A stretch of DNA of 64,000 bases from positions 264,304 through 328,303 of the forward strand of contig JACTUA010000001.1 in NCBI GenBank assembly GCA_015660865.1. The letters are read 5' to 3'. The position numbers were made by a program, and so were the translations under genes. Under the pieces are notes generated by a model that was not told where the DNA came from, did not search any database, and saw only the letters and a list, made by a program, of their open reading frames with translations. Below, piece by piece: positions 9,084-17,828 of this stretch. Position 1 is the stretch's first letter; each line of letters begins with the position of its first letter. Origin of the DNA: Methanomicrobiales archaeon (lineage in GTDB: Archaea > Halobacteriota > Methanomicrobia > Methanomicrobiales > JACTUA01).

Positions 9084-9506
9084 TCAACCCACGCCTTCGG
9101 GACAATCCAGATCCTTGTAGAAGGGCTTGATGTCGAGGAGAGGGGATCCATCGAGCGCATCGAGGCCGCGGACCATGAGCCGGTTCCCCTCCACCCCGAC
9201 GAGGTCCACGAGGCAGATGGCGATGGGGTTCGGCCGCTCCGGTGAACGGGTGGCAAAGACCCCGTGCTCGCGCTTCTCTCTATCGTGAGGGGGGATGGCG
9301 GTCAGGATATCGCGACGGGAACGATCGCACCAGTAGAGGATGAAGAGGTGATGGTGGTCGGAGAGATCCCTCAAACCCTCGGCATAACCGGGAAAGACCA
9401 GGATCTCGCTCGTCGCCGGTGAGAGCCTCCCCTGCCTGGGTGCCTCCCCCTGCTCATGGTACGGGGATGAGATCACCCCGATGGGCTGGAGGTGAATCCC
9501 TGTCAT
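9084..9506 (-). CDS. trmO: TrmO (TsaA-like), tRNA m6t6A37 methyltransferase
   Basis: Single-domain beta-barrel methyltransferase of 140 residues that methylates N6-threonylcarbamoyladenosine at tRNA position 37 using SAM. Family motifs are IGVISSPY at the start and the hallmark FATRSPERPNPIAICLVDL, followed by LDALDGSPLLDIKPF. The length fits TrmO without the C-terminal extra domain of E. coli. Genes for making t6A (tsaC, pcc1) are elsewhere in the window. Start ATG 9506. Confidence 0.88.
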   Translation of the reverse strand: MTGIHLQPIGVISSPYHEQGEAPRQGRLSPATSEILVFPGYAEGLRDLSDHHHLFILYWCDRSRRDILTAIPPHDREKREHGVFATRSPERPNPIAICLVDLVGVEGNRLMVRGLDALDGSPLLDIKPFYKDLDCPEGVG

Positions 9507-9602
9507 GGAGGAGGATGCACCACCGGACTAAAAGAATGTGCCGGGATTTTCAGGGCATACCTTCAAGAGACGTGAAGGCACAGGGGGAGCCTGAGGCGTG
9601 AC

Positions 9603-10313
9603 ATGGGAGGTATCCACGAGGACATTGCCCTTCGCGACCGGGCTCCCGTCTTCCGCGACAGGGATGATGCAGGCCGGCAGCTCGGGCGGTATCTCGCCAC
9701 GTTTCCAGGCCTGGATGACCCCCTCGCCTGCCCGATCCCTGCCGGCGGGATCCCCGTGGGGATAGCCGTTGCCCGGGCTCTCGGCTGCCCCGTACGGCCC
9801 GTCATCGTCCGCAAGATCCAGATCCCCTGGAACACCGAGGCGGGGTTCGGCGCCGTCGCCTGGGACGGGCACGTCTTCCTCAACAAGGATCTCCTGTCAC
9901 AGCTTCACCTGACACCTGACCAGGTGGAGGCCGCGACCGCGAAGGCCCGGGCGAATGTCAGGGAGCGGGAGCAGCGCTTAAATCAACGACTCGGGGGACC
10001 GCTTCCTGATCCCGCAGGCCGATCCTGCATCCTGGTGGACGACGGCCTTGCCTCGGGATATACCATGGCTGCGGCGTGCCAGGCTCTCAGACCCCTCGGG
10101 CCGCTGAGGATCGTCGTCGCCGTCCCCACAGGATCGCTCTCATCGGTCAGGCAGGTGGGGGAACTCGCGGAGGAGGTGATCTGCCTCAACATAAGGACGG
10201 GGCCCTCCTTCGCAGTCGCAGATGCCTACCGTGAGTGGTATGACCTTACCGAAGAAGAGGGTGTACGCATGCTCCTTGACGGCTGGAACCGGGGAAGATC
10301 GGGCAGAGAGTGA
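9603..10313 (+). CDS. Phosphoribosyltransferase-family protein
   Basis: Type I phosphoribosyltransferase fold of 236 residues. The PRPP-binding motif is CILVDDGLASGYTM (about residues 140-153), and the N-terminal region PIPAGGIPVGIAVARALG is a PRTase-type loop. The target base is unknown. Similar stand-alone archaeal and bacterial proteins resemble the PRTase part of predicted ComF/erythromycin-esterase-linked families. It is divergent from trmO and monocistronic. Confidence 0.8.
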   Translation: MGGIHEDIALRDRAPVFRDRDDAGRQLGRYLATFPGLDDPLACPIPAGGIPVGIAVARALGCPVRPVIVRKIQIPWNTEAGFGAVAWDGHVFLNKDLLSQLHLTPDQVEAATAKARANVREREQRLNQRLGGPLPDPAGRSCILVDDGLASGYTMAAACQALRPLGPLRIVVAVPTGSLSSVRQVGELAEEVICLNIRTGPSFAVADAYREWYDLTEEEGVRMLLDGWNRGRSGRE

Positions 10314-10413
10314 GATCAAGGGAAAGCCGCCTCGCGGAAAGACGCCCTGCCTGGCTCTCCCGAATTCCCGTTTGCCGAAACGACAGGAAGGTGAGGAGGG
10401 CGGGCAGGGCCCA

Positions 10414-11001
10414 TTACTTACCCGGGCCATATGCGAAGATCTGCTTCAGCGCCTTGCCCGACTCATATTTGACCAGGGGATTCGGATCCTCGAGGCACTT
10501 CTCCAGTGCATCGATGGCCCGGAGGCTCCCCGTCCTCCCGAGCGCATCTGCCGCATGGACCCGGATTGACTCGTTCTCCCCCGGGTCGAGGAGGCGTCCG
10601 ACCAGGGACTCGATGGCGCTGTAGCTCCTTATCTTTGCGAGGGCATCGGCCGCGACCTTCCGAGTAAAGAGCGACTCCTCCCTGTCCTCCAGGCACCCAA
10701 TAAAGGCCTGTACGGAACGGATCGACCCGAGCTGGAGAAGCGCCTCGGCGCAGCACCTCCTCAGCCTTGGATCCACGTCCTTCAGGCACCCGATCAGGGG
10801 CAAGATGGCCCTCGGGTCCCTGCTCTGCCCGAGGGCTTTTGCAGCCCTGATCCGCTTCTCGTACTCGTTTGTATCGCCCAGGGAATCGATGAGGAGGTAC
10901 ACGCCTTCCCTCCGGTCGAGATCCCCCTGACCCCCGTTGTCAGCCGTTTGCACGTCCATACACCTCAGACCTTCCCAGATTATACTTCCGAGAACCCGCA
11001 T
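10414..11001 (-). CDS. HEAT-repeat protein
   Basis: A 195-residue protein made of about five tandem HEAT (PBS lyase-like) repeats, for example AAKALGQSRDPRAILPLIGCL, AADALAKIRSYSAIESLVGRL and AADALGRTGSLRAIDALEKCL broken by short linkers. These form a solenoid for protein contacts; the partner is unknown. An in-frame ATG at 10959 (MDVQTADN) may be the true start, because the first 14 residues do not look like a HEAT repeat. It is convergent with the phosphoribosyltransferase gene. Confidence 0.82.
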   Translation of the reverse strand: MRVLGSIIWEGLRCMDVQTADNGGQGDLDRREGVYLLIDSLGDTNEYEKRIRAAKALGQSRDPRAILPLIGCLKDVDPRLRRCCAEALLQLGSIRSVQAFIGCLEDREESLFTRKVAADALAKIRSYSAIESLVGRLLDPGENESIRVHAADALGRTGSLRAIDALEKCLEDPNPLVKYESGKALKQIFAYGPGK

Positions 11002-11233
11002 CTTTCACGCCCTGGTGGCGTTCTTCGGTGGTTAACCCACCTTCAACACGGGAAGAAGAGCTGCCGCTTACCAGGGGTGCCTACGCCCCGATGATGGGAC
11101 ATACGAACCGACGCAGGTAAGTGCATCGGTAGGGCATTGATCTTCCTCGTATTAATAATTTACTTCGTTGATCCCCCCATGCCATTTTCGCCAGCTTTTT
11201 CCATCCCGAGGATGAGGTATCACCCGTGATACC

Positions 11234-11647
11234 ATGGACCTGAAGAAGATCCTGATCGGAGGAATCGCCGGCGGCATCCTCCTCTTCATCGCCCAGTTTG
11301 CCTTTGCGATGGTCGGAAACCTCATCGCGCCCTACGATATCTTTGCCATCGGCGGTATGCGGGCAAGGAACGATCCGGTCATGCTCCTCTTCTTCGCATA
11401 CCCCTTCGTACTCTCCTTCACCTTTGCCATCGCCTTTGACCGGGTGAAGGCAGCTCTTGAGGGCTCCTGCACCGGCCTGGGGCTCACCTTTGGACTCATC
11501 CTCTTCCTCCTCGTCACTGTTCCGGGCATGTTCGTCATCTTCAGCTCGATGAATTACCCCCTCGGCTTCTACATCGGGAACCTTCTTGTCGGGATCATCG
11601 GGTTCCCTGCCGTGGGGATGCTCTACGCCCGGATCTGGGGAACGTAG
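11234..11647 (+). CDS. Small integral membrane protein
   Basis: A 137-residue protein with four predicted membrane segments: ILIGGIAGGILLFIAQFAFA, LLFFAYPFVLSFTFAIAF, LGLTFGLILFLLVTVPGMFV and FYIGNLLVGIIGFPAVGML. Loops are short. The family is not recognised. It starts at ATG 11234 and stands alone between divergent and co-directional neighbours. Confidence 0.7.
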   Translation: MDLKKILIGGIAGGILLFIAQFAFAMVGNLIAPYDIFAIGGMRARNDPVMLLFFAYPFVLSFTFAIAFDRVKAALEGSCTGLGLTFGLILFLLVTVPGMFVIFSSMNYPLGFYIGNLLVGIIGFPAVGMLYARIWGT

Positions 11648-11772
11648 GAGGATCTCCCCTTTCCGGAACTTTTTTACATACAACACAGTGGCAATGGCCC
11701 AGCCGGAGGGAACATGGGGACACCCCCGCCCGGATGGGCATTTTCTTATCTCCAGCCATGGTATAGTATCCC

Positions 11773-12504
11773 ATGCCAGCACCACTCGTGGGCCATAAGT
11801 TCGGCGTTGGCCTCATCCCGCCCCTCGAACACGGGAAGGCGAAGGGCATCAGGGTCCTTGGGATCTCGGGGTCGAGCCGGCAGGTGCCGGGGATCTCCAA
11901 GTCTGAGCGGCTCCTCATCCGCGCCCTTGATCGGTATAAGGGATACGGGTGCGATACCACCTTCCTCCGGCTGAAGGACCTGAAGATCTACGACTGCGAG
12001 GGGAACTACTCCGAGAACCCCTCGTACTGCACCTATCCCTGCCAGTCCTCACTCAAGTATGACGACGACGAGATGCAGAAGGTCTACGACGCGGTGCTCG
12101 CCACCGATATCCTGATCCTCGCGACCCCGATCCGGTGGAACAACCATTCTGCCCTCGTCCAGAAGTTCATCGAGCGGATGAATGCCATCGAGAACCAGGA
12201 CTCCTGGTTCGGGAACCGGCTGATCAGGAACAAGGTGGTCGGCCTCATCATCATCGGGCATGTCGACGGGATCCAGCATGTGGCCGGGAACCTGCTGAAC
12301 TTCTTCGTCTGGTCCGGGTTCCACATCCCTGAAGCAGCCATCGCCTCCTGGGTGGGGGAGAACGACGAGGACACCACCAAGGACTGGGACCAGATCGAAC
12401 GGAACAAGTACACGCAGGAGGATCTCCAGAACATGATCGAAAGCACTCTCAGGCTCTCCTATAACCTCAAGCACGGGATCGGGGAGGCGGAGGAGAAGGG
12501 CTGA
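11773..12504 (+). CDS. NAD(P)H-dependent FMN reductase / flavodoxin-fold protein
   Basis: Flavodoxin-like fold of 243 residues. The FMN phosphate loop is VLGISGSSRQVPGISKSERL (about residues 28-47), and the second flavin-contact stretch is ILATPIRWNNHSALVQKFIE. Methanogens have iron-sulfur flavoproteins of this fold. Here three cysteines (CEGN...CTYPC) sit where ISF proteins have their cluster motif, but the CX2CX2C pattern is absent. It probably reduces quinones or flavins for oxidative stress defence. It ends seven bases before the AT-rich island. Confidence 0.82.
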   Translation: MPAPLVGHKFGVGLIPPLEHGKAKGIRVLGISGSSRQVPGISKSERLLIRALDRYKGYGCDTTFLRLKDLKIYDCEGNYSENPSYCTYPCQSSLKYDDDEMQKVYDAVLATDILILATPIRWNNHSALVQKFIERMNAIENQDSWFGNRLIRNKVVGLIIIGHVDGIQHVAGNLLNFFVWSGFHIPEAAIASWVGENDEDTTKDWDQIERNKYTQEDLQNMIESTLRLSYNLKHGIGEAEEKG

Positions 12505-15420
12505 GGGAAATCAATCATGATTATAGATCACAGAAAGACGCCCAGCCCGCTCTCTGAAATCTATATATTTTCCCGAATAATCTAACATCTCGGCAAGAGT
12601 TTTTTCAAGAATCACGATTGGAACAGTTTCCAGACGATAATACCTTGCAGTGTGGGATAAATAATATATCGCCAGCAGTCTCAAATATCGCTCGCATAAT
12701 TTCTTAAGAGTACTATTTGAGGAAATAAGATCCGCTTTGGATATGAGAAAAGCCATGAATTGATCGCCCGCATCATAAACAAAATATCCAGGAGAACTTA
12801 ATTTAATATTTTTTTTCTCGTCGCCTAATTGTTTATTAAAATAATCAACTAATTCTGGATCTTCAAAAAATAATTCTTTTGCGACTAAATCATGATAATT
12901 ACTCCATTTTATTGAATCAGAAGGGCACATGTTATCAAGAGAAACTGAAAATTCGAATGGTTTAATTTCCACAACAAGACCTTTAAGATCTTGTTGCATA
13001 CGACTGAAATAACTACCTGGAGGAAGCAAAGAATCTAAAGCTGTATGCTCGATTGAATACTCCTGATGTGATAGGAAAGTCGCTAAATGATGATGTTCTA
13101 TGGAATTTATTCCCTTTGACTTTACAGTTTCACAAAAAGAACAAACGAATTTGCGTGGCGTTTTAATGAATTGTAGATGTGGTCCGGGATCAAAAATAAT
13201 TACTTCATCGTTTTTCAATATTGGCCTGAAATTTTTAGTAATTAAATCGATATTCTCATTAAAGTATAATATTGGTAGTATATAATGAAAAACTTTTGAT
13301 GGCTGATTACTAATTGCATCATCTAACGATTTTGTACCTAATCCTTCTTTGGTGAGTACCGGATAGTTACGTTGGGCTATTAGTCTAGGGGGAATTATCG
13401 AACGCATATCCTCGGATTTTACTCCAAATGAATCAAAAAAGAATGGGTTCAAATGAGATGATAATTTGATACTTTTCTGAATTTCTGAGTCACTCGAATA
13501 ATGATCATCAACATACCTGCTGGTTACGTAGTTAAGAGAATCCCCCAAGACACTTAGAAAATTCTTATATTTTTCATTTTGGGTAAAATCTTCACGAGAA
13601 ACGGTCAAATCAACCAGATTAGATTTTAAATTTATTAAGGCAACCCATTTATTGCTATGAGCTGGAAATAGATTAAAATTCCCAATATATATTCCATGAT
13701 TTAGTACAAAGCAATTATTAGATTCAAACCGAACATCATCAAAAAGATAGAATTTGATCTCTAGATCTGGAAGCTCGGCAGAATATTGAATTCTTGGTTT
13801 GCTATGATCGAACCCTGTTTTTATATCTTTGTCGATTATGGCAACAATTTCAGGGGTATCATAGTCCCAATTCTGACGTAATACTTCTGATTCTCCTGTT
13901 TCAATATTTTTAATCGAAATCGGGATTTCAATTTCTTTTGCATAGTGTTTTAATGAATCAATAATATCTAGTTTCTTTCCTTTCTCGTCCAAAATAATAG
14001 TTATTTCAGTACCCGAATTCCGTTTAGCACCTTCCACATAGGTCCAACCTTCCGCAAGGTCCATAATGCAAAATCTACTTGGAGAGCAATTTTCTTTTTT
14101 CGTATTAACTATCAATTTATTCGCAATCATAAAACAGGAAAGAACACCAATTCCGAATTTGCTAATCGGATCAAAATCTCTTCCTCTAAGTACATCCTTA
14201 AAATTTTTTGATGTATAAAAACTACTACCTTTTTTCGAGAAAAAATCAAATGCATCCTCAAAACTCATTCCAATACCATTATCTTTAAAGGTAATGCTCT
14301 CTTTGTTAAATTCAATTTCAATTAACGGTTTATAACTACTTTCAATAACTTTTCTGAACCTACATGTATCTACCGAATTCTGGAGTAATTCGCGAATCAC
14401 GACGTCATCTCTTGAGTAGAGCGAACGCCCTATCAAAAGATTAACAATCATCTTTCGGTCGAGCTCGAAGCCTATCGGTTTATTGATAAAACCACGAGTC
14501 TCAATTTGAGTCTCAATAATGTCCAAAACAACCAAATTAGATGCCAAAATTGTTTTGACAGAATCTAATTGTTTCTGGATCTGTTTTTTGACCCCCTCGA
14601 TTACTTGAACGCCTTTTGGTGAATACGCTACACAATTTAATACGATTTTATACGGATAGTGATCGGGTTGCCCAATCCCTTGAATTAATAGATGTTTTTT
14701 AAAGGCCTCTTCCGATGCACCTTCAGGTCTTAAGTTATAATAAATTATTTCTGGAGTCCTGTTTGCCGTTACGTCACATTCATCTGCTATACGAAGTAAT
14801 GATGCAAGAAATGAAATGCGAATAGAAATGTTACTTCCTAAAAATTGATTTCTATATTCAGGGCCAAGAAGGTCCTCCTCTCGGTGTCCCTTGCATATTC
14901 TCCCTATTATTCTTGCTTCGGATTGGGATAGGTGTAATTTATCATAAAATTTTTCAAAATTTTCTTCTGTTCGGATATGATGTAATTTTCTTACTTCTTC
15001 TTCATTCTCTCTTTCCGAAGCGACCATTCCCCAGTCATGGAACCACGCTGCAATAATAATAAAAAAAAGCTCATATTCGTTCATTTTAGATTTAATATCA
15101 TCTGGAATGAGCCAATTTAAGTTCTCTTCAACATTTTGACTGTGTAAAAAAAAGTGTGGAGTGTAATAGGGGAACTTAGCTGCAGTATAAGGTAAAATAG
15201 CTTTAGCAATTTCCTCGATAGGTTTCAATCTTCCGTATATTGTTTCGTTCTTATCCTTGAGAGTGTTTTGTAATGACTTTGCGTAAGACATATGTTGCCC
15301 AATTTTTATTATGCCAATACGAGGTTTAAAACATTCGGCTGAAATTTAACATAGATTTTCCGAATCCTTTAAAGGGATTGAAAAATTCAAGGCAGTAAAT
15401 TATTTCATTCAGATTATTCA
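12505..15420. other. AT-rich island holding one large gene
   Basis: From just after the flavin-reductase stop to the permease stop the base composition switches sharply from GC-rich to AT-rich, with many runs of A and T and codons such as AAT, ATA and TTA that neighbours avoid. It holds one gene (12511-15291) and about 125 AT-rich bases upstream with a minus-strand TATA-like GTTTTAAA (15332-15325). The boundaries coincide with the stop codons of two convergent host genes. No integrase, transposase, terminal repeat or tRNA is seen. Recent horizontal acquisition is the likely explanation. Confidence 0.8.
12511..15291 (-). CDS. HD-domain + Hsp90-like (GHKL) ATPase fusion, candidate conflict/defence protein
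   Basis: A 926-residue protein. Residues 40-200 form an HD phosphohydrolase-like domain: His50, the HD pair in AAWFHDWGM (85-86), His136 in CKGHREED and acidic LRIADECD (168-173). Residues 270-620 are an Hsp90-like GHKL ATPase: VIRELLQNSVDTC (N box, Asn305), FKDNGIGMSFED (G1), FGIGVLSCFM (G2) and SGTEITIIL (last box), all intact, followed by a middle domain with VDLTVSREDF. The C-terminal third includes VCSFC and EHHHLATFLSH, a possible zinc site, and is not recognised. The Hsp90-type residues suggest ATP-gated conformational change; the HD part may cleave a nucleotide or nucleic acid. Similar HD-HATPase fusions are known from predicted prokaryotic conflict systems. Composition indicates transfer. 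Confidence 0.8.
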   Translation of the reverse strand: MSYAKSLQNTLKDKNETIYGRLKPIEEIAKAILPYTAAKFPYYTPHFFLHSQNVEENLNWLIPDDIKSKMNEYELFFIIIAAWFHDWGMVASERENEEEVRKLHHIRTEENFEKFYDKLHLSQSEARIIGRICKGHREEDLLGPEYRNQFLGSNISIRISFLASLLRIADECDVTANRTPEIIYYNLRPEGASEEAFKKHLLIQGIGQPDHYPYKIVLNCVAYSPKGVQVIEGVKKQIQKQLDSVKTILASNLVVLDIIETQIETRGFINKPIGFELDRKMIVNLLIGRSLYSRDDVVIRELLQNSVDTCRFRKVIESSYKPLIEIEFNKESITFKDNGIGMSFEDAFDFFSKKGSSFYTSKNFKDVLRGRDFDPISKFGIGVLSCFMIANKLIVNTKKENCSPSRFCIMDLAEGWTYVEGAKRNSGTEITIILDEKGKKLDIIDSLKHYAKEIEIPISIKNIETGESEVLRQNWDYDTPEIVAIIDKDIKTGFDHSKPRIQYSAELPDLEIKFYLFDDVRFESNNCFVLNHGIYIGNFNLFPAHSNKWVALINLKSNLVDLTVSREDFTQNEKYKNFLSVLGDSLNYVTSRYVDDHYSSDSEIQKSIKLSSHLNPFFFDSFGVKSEDMRSIIPPRLIAQRNYPVLTKEGLGTKSLDDAISNQPSKVFHYILPILYFNENIDLITKNFRPILKNDEVIIFDPGPHLQFIKTPRKFVCSFCETVKSKGINSIEHHHLATFLSHQEYSIEHTALDSLLPPGSYFSRMQQDLKGLVVEIKPFEFSVSLDNMCPSDSIKWSNYHDLVAKELFFEDPELVDYFNKQLGDEKKNIKLSSPGYFVYDAGDQFMAFLISKADLISSNSTLKKLCERYLRLLAIYYLSHTARYYRLETVPIVILEKTLAEMLDYSGKYIDFRERAGRLSVIYNHD

Positions 15421-16803
15421 AAAGCTCGGCTGCTCCCATGCCGTCCACCTGAACAACGCCTTCCTGAGGATGTACCACCCGGGCGGGATCAGGCACAGGC
15501 TCGAGAGGGCGAACCATGGGTTCGGGATGGAGACGAAGAGGAGAACGAGGAGAACCGGTATGATGAGCCCGAGGTAGGGGAGATAGACCTTTGCGTTGTA
15601 GAGCATGATGGACGGCGAGAGGCCGCCCACGTAGACGGTGACCGCGACCGCGTAGAAGGAGATCGAGGCAAAGGTGAGGAGGGCAGGGAGGAGGAGGGTG
15701 ACCTGGCCAGTTCCCAAACCGGCGGCGACGAGGATGGCGACCGAGACCAGGTTGAGGAGCCCGTAACTCTGGAGCTTCCCCCGGATGACGGTCCCGACCT
15801 CGACGGGCAGGAAGGCGTAGGAGGTGAAGAGATCGAACTCGGTGACCCAGTTGTAGATGGTGGAGGAGATCACCCCAAGGAGGATGGCGAAGACCATGAG
15901 CTGCGAGAGCATCGGGATAAAACGCAGGAGGATGAAGAGCGCGATCCAGATGAACATGACGGGGAAGAGGAAGGAGAAGACGACCTTCCCTGCCCCGCCC
16001 TCGCTCCGGTTCAGGTCGAGGGCATCCTTCGCGATGAGGTGGGAATCGGGCGACCAGGCGAGTATCCCCACCAGCCGGTCCAGGGTCTCGGGAAAGCGCC
16101 TCGTCTCTTCCCTGTACTCGACCTTCAGGAATCGCACCGAGATAGCGCTGGGCACGATGATGAGGACCAGGGTGGTGAGGAGAAGGAGGGGGGATGGCCT
16201 GTAGTAAAGGGCAAGGGGGGGAAGGAGGCTGATCACACCCGCGTTCACCGAATGGGCATAGAAAGCCGCACCAGCCGCCGCGGCGACGAGGATCCCGAGG
16301 AGGGTGCGGGGAGAATGCACATAGATGGTCGAGAGGAGGAAGACGAAGGAGAGGCCGAGGAGGAACGAGAGGGAGAGGGTCGCGAGCATGCGTATGACCG
16401 ACAGGATGGGGAGACCGATAAAGGGCGCGGCGAAGGCGAGGCCAGCGACGAAGGGGAAGACCCAGAAGAAGAGGTAGTAGACCGTGTCCTTGAGGAAGAA
16501 GTTGAGGAGGATGGCCTGCTCGGAGACCGGGAGGCTCCGTGACGAGTACGCGATCATGGACGCCTGCCCGAACCTGCGGTTCATCACCTCGCGGCCGAAG
16601 AGCCCGAACCCCCCGACGCTCGCCCCGGCAAGGAGGTAGCAGGAGTGGATGAGGATGACCGCGGTCTGCGCCGGGAGGACATCGGAGAAGAACGGCCAGA
16701 AGAGGGCCCCTGCGGTGGCGAAGAAGACGAGGAGCAGGGGGAAGAGGGCGAACCCGGCGGACCCGAAGAGCGTCGAGTGGACCCGCCACTCCTCCTTGAG
16801 CAT
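15418..16803 (-). CDS. ABC transporter permease, multi-pass
   Basis: Integral membrane protein of about 461 residues with roughly 12 hydrophobic segments, including GFALFPLLLVFFATAGALF near the N-terminus and LIIPVLLVLLFVSIP near the end. It is the partner of the ATPase immediately upstream on the same strand, forming an ABC-2 type exporter of unknown substrate. I start it at ATG 16803 (MLKEEWRVHS), because the longer frame upstream translates a 54-base tandem repeat into an 18-residue repeat that is unlikely to be part of the protein. The gene ends exactly where the AT-rich island begins. An overlapping ORF in another frame reaching 15326 is a shadow. Confidence 0.82.
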   Translation of the reverse strand: MLKEEWRVHSTLFGSAGFALFPLLLVFFATAGALFWPFFSDVLPAQTAVILIHSCYLLAGASVGGFGLFGREVMNRRFGQASMIAYSSRSLPVSEQAILLNFFLKDTVYYLFFWVFPFVAGLAFAAPFIGLPILSVIRMLATLSLSFLLGLSFVFLLSTIYVHSPRTLLGILVAAAAGAAFYAHSVNAGVISLLPPLALYYRPSPLLLLTTLVLIIVPSAISVRFLKVEYREETRRFPETLDRLVGILAWSPDSHLIAKDALDLNRSEGGAGKVVFSFLFPVMFIWIALFILLRFIPMLSQLMVFAILLGVISSTIYNWVTEFDLFTSYAFLPVEVGTVIRGKLQSYGLLNLVSVAILVAAGLGTGQVTLLLPALLTFASISFYAVAVTVYVGGLSPSIMLYNAKVYLPYLGLIIPVLLVLLFVSIPNPWFALSSLCLIPPGWYILRKALFRWTAWEQPSF

Positions 16804-16812
16804 CGCGGTGAA

Positions 16813-16920
16813 GATCGTGTTCGTGGGAACACGATTCGAGAGGATCCCTGAAAGTGATCTTCGAGGGATCGTGTTTATGGGAACACGATTCGAGAAGATC
16901 CCCGATGGGGATCTTCGAGG
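16813..16920. repeat. 54-bp tandem repeat (two units) with hairpins
   Basis: Two units, 16813-16866 and 16867-16920, with a few differences, between the ABC ATPase and permease genes. Each unit holds a perfect 8-bp stem ATCGTGTT/AACACGAT with a 6-base loop (CGTGGG in unit 1, TATGGG in unit 2) and a second stem ending in GATCTT. In unit 2 this is a perfect 9-bp AAGATCCCC/GGGGATCTT with loop GAT. Stems are kept while loops vary, as expected for selected RNA or DNA structure. Confidence 0.85.
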
Positions 16921-16924
16921 GATC

Positions 16925-17650
16925 TCAAGCATGGGGATCCCCGCGGACTGCGTCGAGGAAGAACTCCTCCAGGTGCTTCGACGAGGATCTTATCTCCGCA
17001 ACCGGCCCCTCGCGGATGAGGTTCCCCTGATGGATGATCCCAATCCTCGTGCAGATCTCCTCGGCGATCTCGAGAATGTGGGTGGAGAGGAAGACCGTCC
17101 CCCCGCCCTTCACATATTCGGTGAGGTAGTTCTTGATCTTGCGCTGCATGATGGGGTCGAGGTTGATCAAAGGCTCGTCGATGAGCACGAGCCCTGGCTT
17201 GTGGAGGAAGGCCTGGGCGACCATGAGCTTCTGCCGGGTGCCCCTCGAGAGGTCCTTGCAGAGCACGTCCCTCTTGTCGCCGAACTCCAGGAAGTCGAAC
17301 CAGAAGCCGCACTGGCTCTCGATGTCCGCTATCCGGCGGATATGCCCCACGAAATGGAGGTACTCCTCGGCCGTGAGGAACGAGGGCGGGGTCTCCTGCT
17401 CAGGTGTGATCCCCACAAGCTCGCGAACCCTGACGGGTTGTGCAACTGCATCCAGCCCCATGACCCGGACCTCGCCGGACGTAGGCTTCAGCTGGCCGGT
17501 GAGGCACTTGATCATGGTCGTCTTCCCCGACCCGTTTGGGCCGAGAAGGCCGAAGAGCTCCCCCTTCTGAACCGAGAGCGAGATGTTGTTCACGGCGGTT
17601 ACATCGCCGAATGTCCTGGTGAGCCCCTTCACATCGATGATGATCTCCAT
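16925..17650 (-). CDS. ABC transporter ATP-binding protein
   Basis: Cytoplasmic ATPase of 241 residues that drives the adjacent permease. Walker A is GPNGSGKTTMI (about 38-48), the Q-loop region is ITPEQE, the signature is the variant DLSRGTRQKLM, and Walker B is GLVLIDEPLINLD followed by the switch STHILE. I chose ATG 17650 (MEIIIDVKGL), preceded by GAGGGGGT; a longer frame to 17740 translates GC-rich hairpin DNA. Two hairpins in the leader (17662-17707) and the tandem repeat after the gene make this operon unusually structured. Confidence 0.9.
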   Translation of the reverse strand: MEIIIDVKGLTRTFGDVTAVNNISLSVQKGELFGLLGPNGSGKTTMIKCLTGQLKPTSGEVRVMGLDAVAQPVRVRELVGITPEQETPPSFLTAEEYLHFVGHIRRIADIESQCGFWFDFLEFGDKRDVLCKDLSRGTRQKLMVAQAFLHKPGLVLIDEPLINLDPIMQRKIKNYLTEYVKGGGTVFLSTHILEIAEEICTRIGIIHQGNLIREGPVAEIRSSSKHLEEFFLDAVRGDPHA

Positions 17651-17661
17651 ATTACCCCCTC

Positions 17662-17707
17662 GGGCAGGCCTTGCCGGCCCGCCCTCTTGGGCCAGCCCTG
17701 ATGGCCC
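17662..17707 (-). repeat. Two GC-rich hairpins in the ABC operon leader
   Basis: On the minus strand, transcribed towards the ATPase, GGGCCA-N7-TGGCCC (17707-17689) is followed by a 9-bp stem GGGCGGGCC/GGCCTGCCC with loop GGCAA (17684-17662), with a single G-U pair. The second stem ends 11 bases before the start codon at 17650, so it could affect ribosome access. Confidence 0.55.
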
Positions 17708-17828
17708 GGCCCACATTCTCCGGTAGCCCCTCCCCCGCAATAAGGGTATATGCGGAGAATGAGGGAAATTGCGGTCCCCCGAGCCTGAAAAATGGCTTTA
17801 ATACCTCGCCCTCCCATCCCTCTAGTGG

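Noticed and set aside
12505-15420. AT-rich island as an insertion sequence or prophage
   Set aside because: No transposase, integrase, terminal inverted repeats or target duplication could be found at its ends.
15326-16789. ORF of 487 codons on the minus strand overlapping the ABC permease in another frame
   Set aside because: It is Arg/Pro/Leu-rich and lacks membrane segments, unlike the frame 15418-16803, which is a proper permease.
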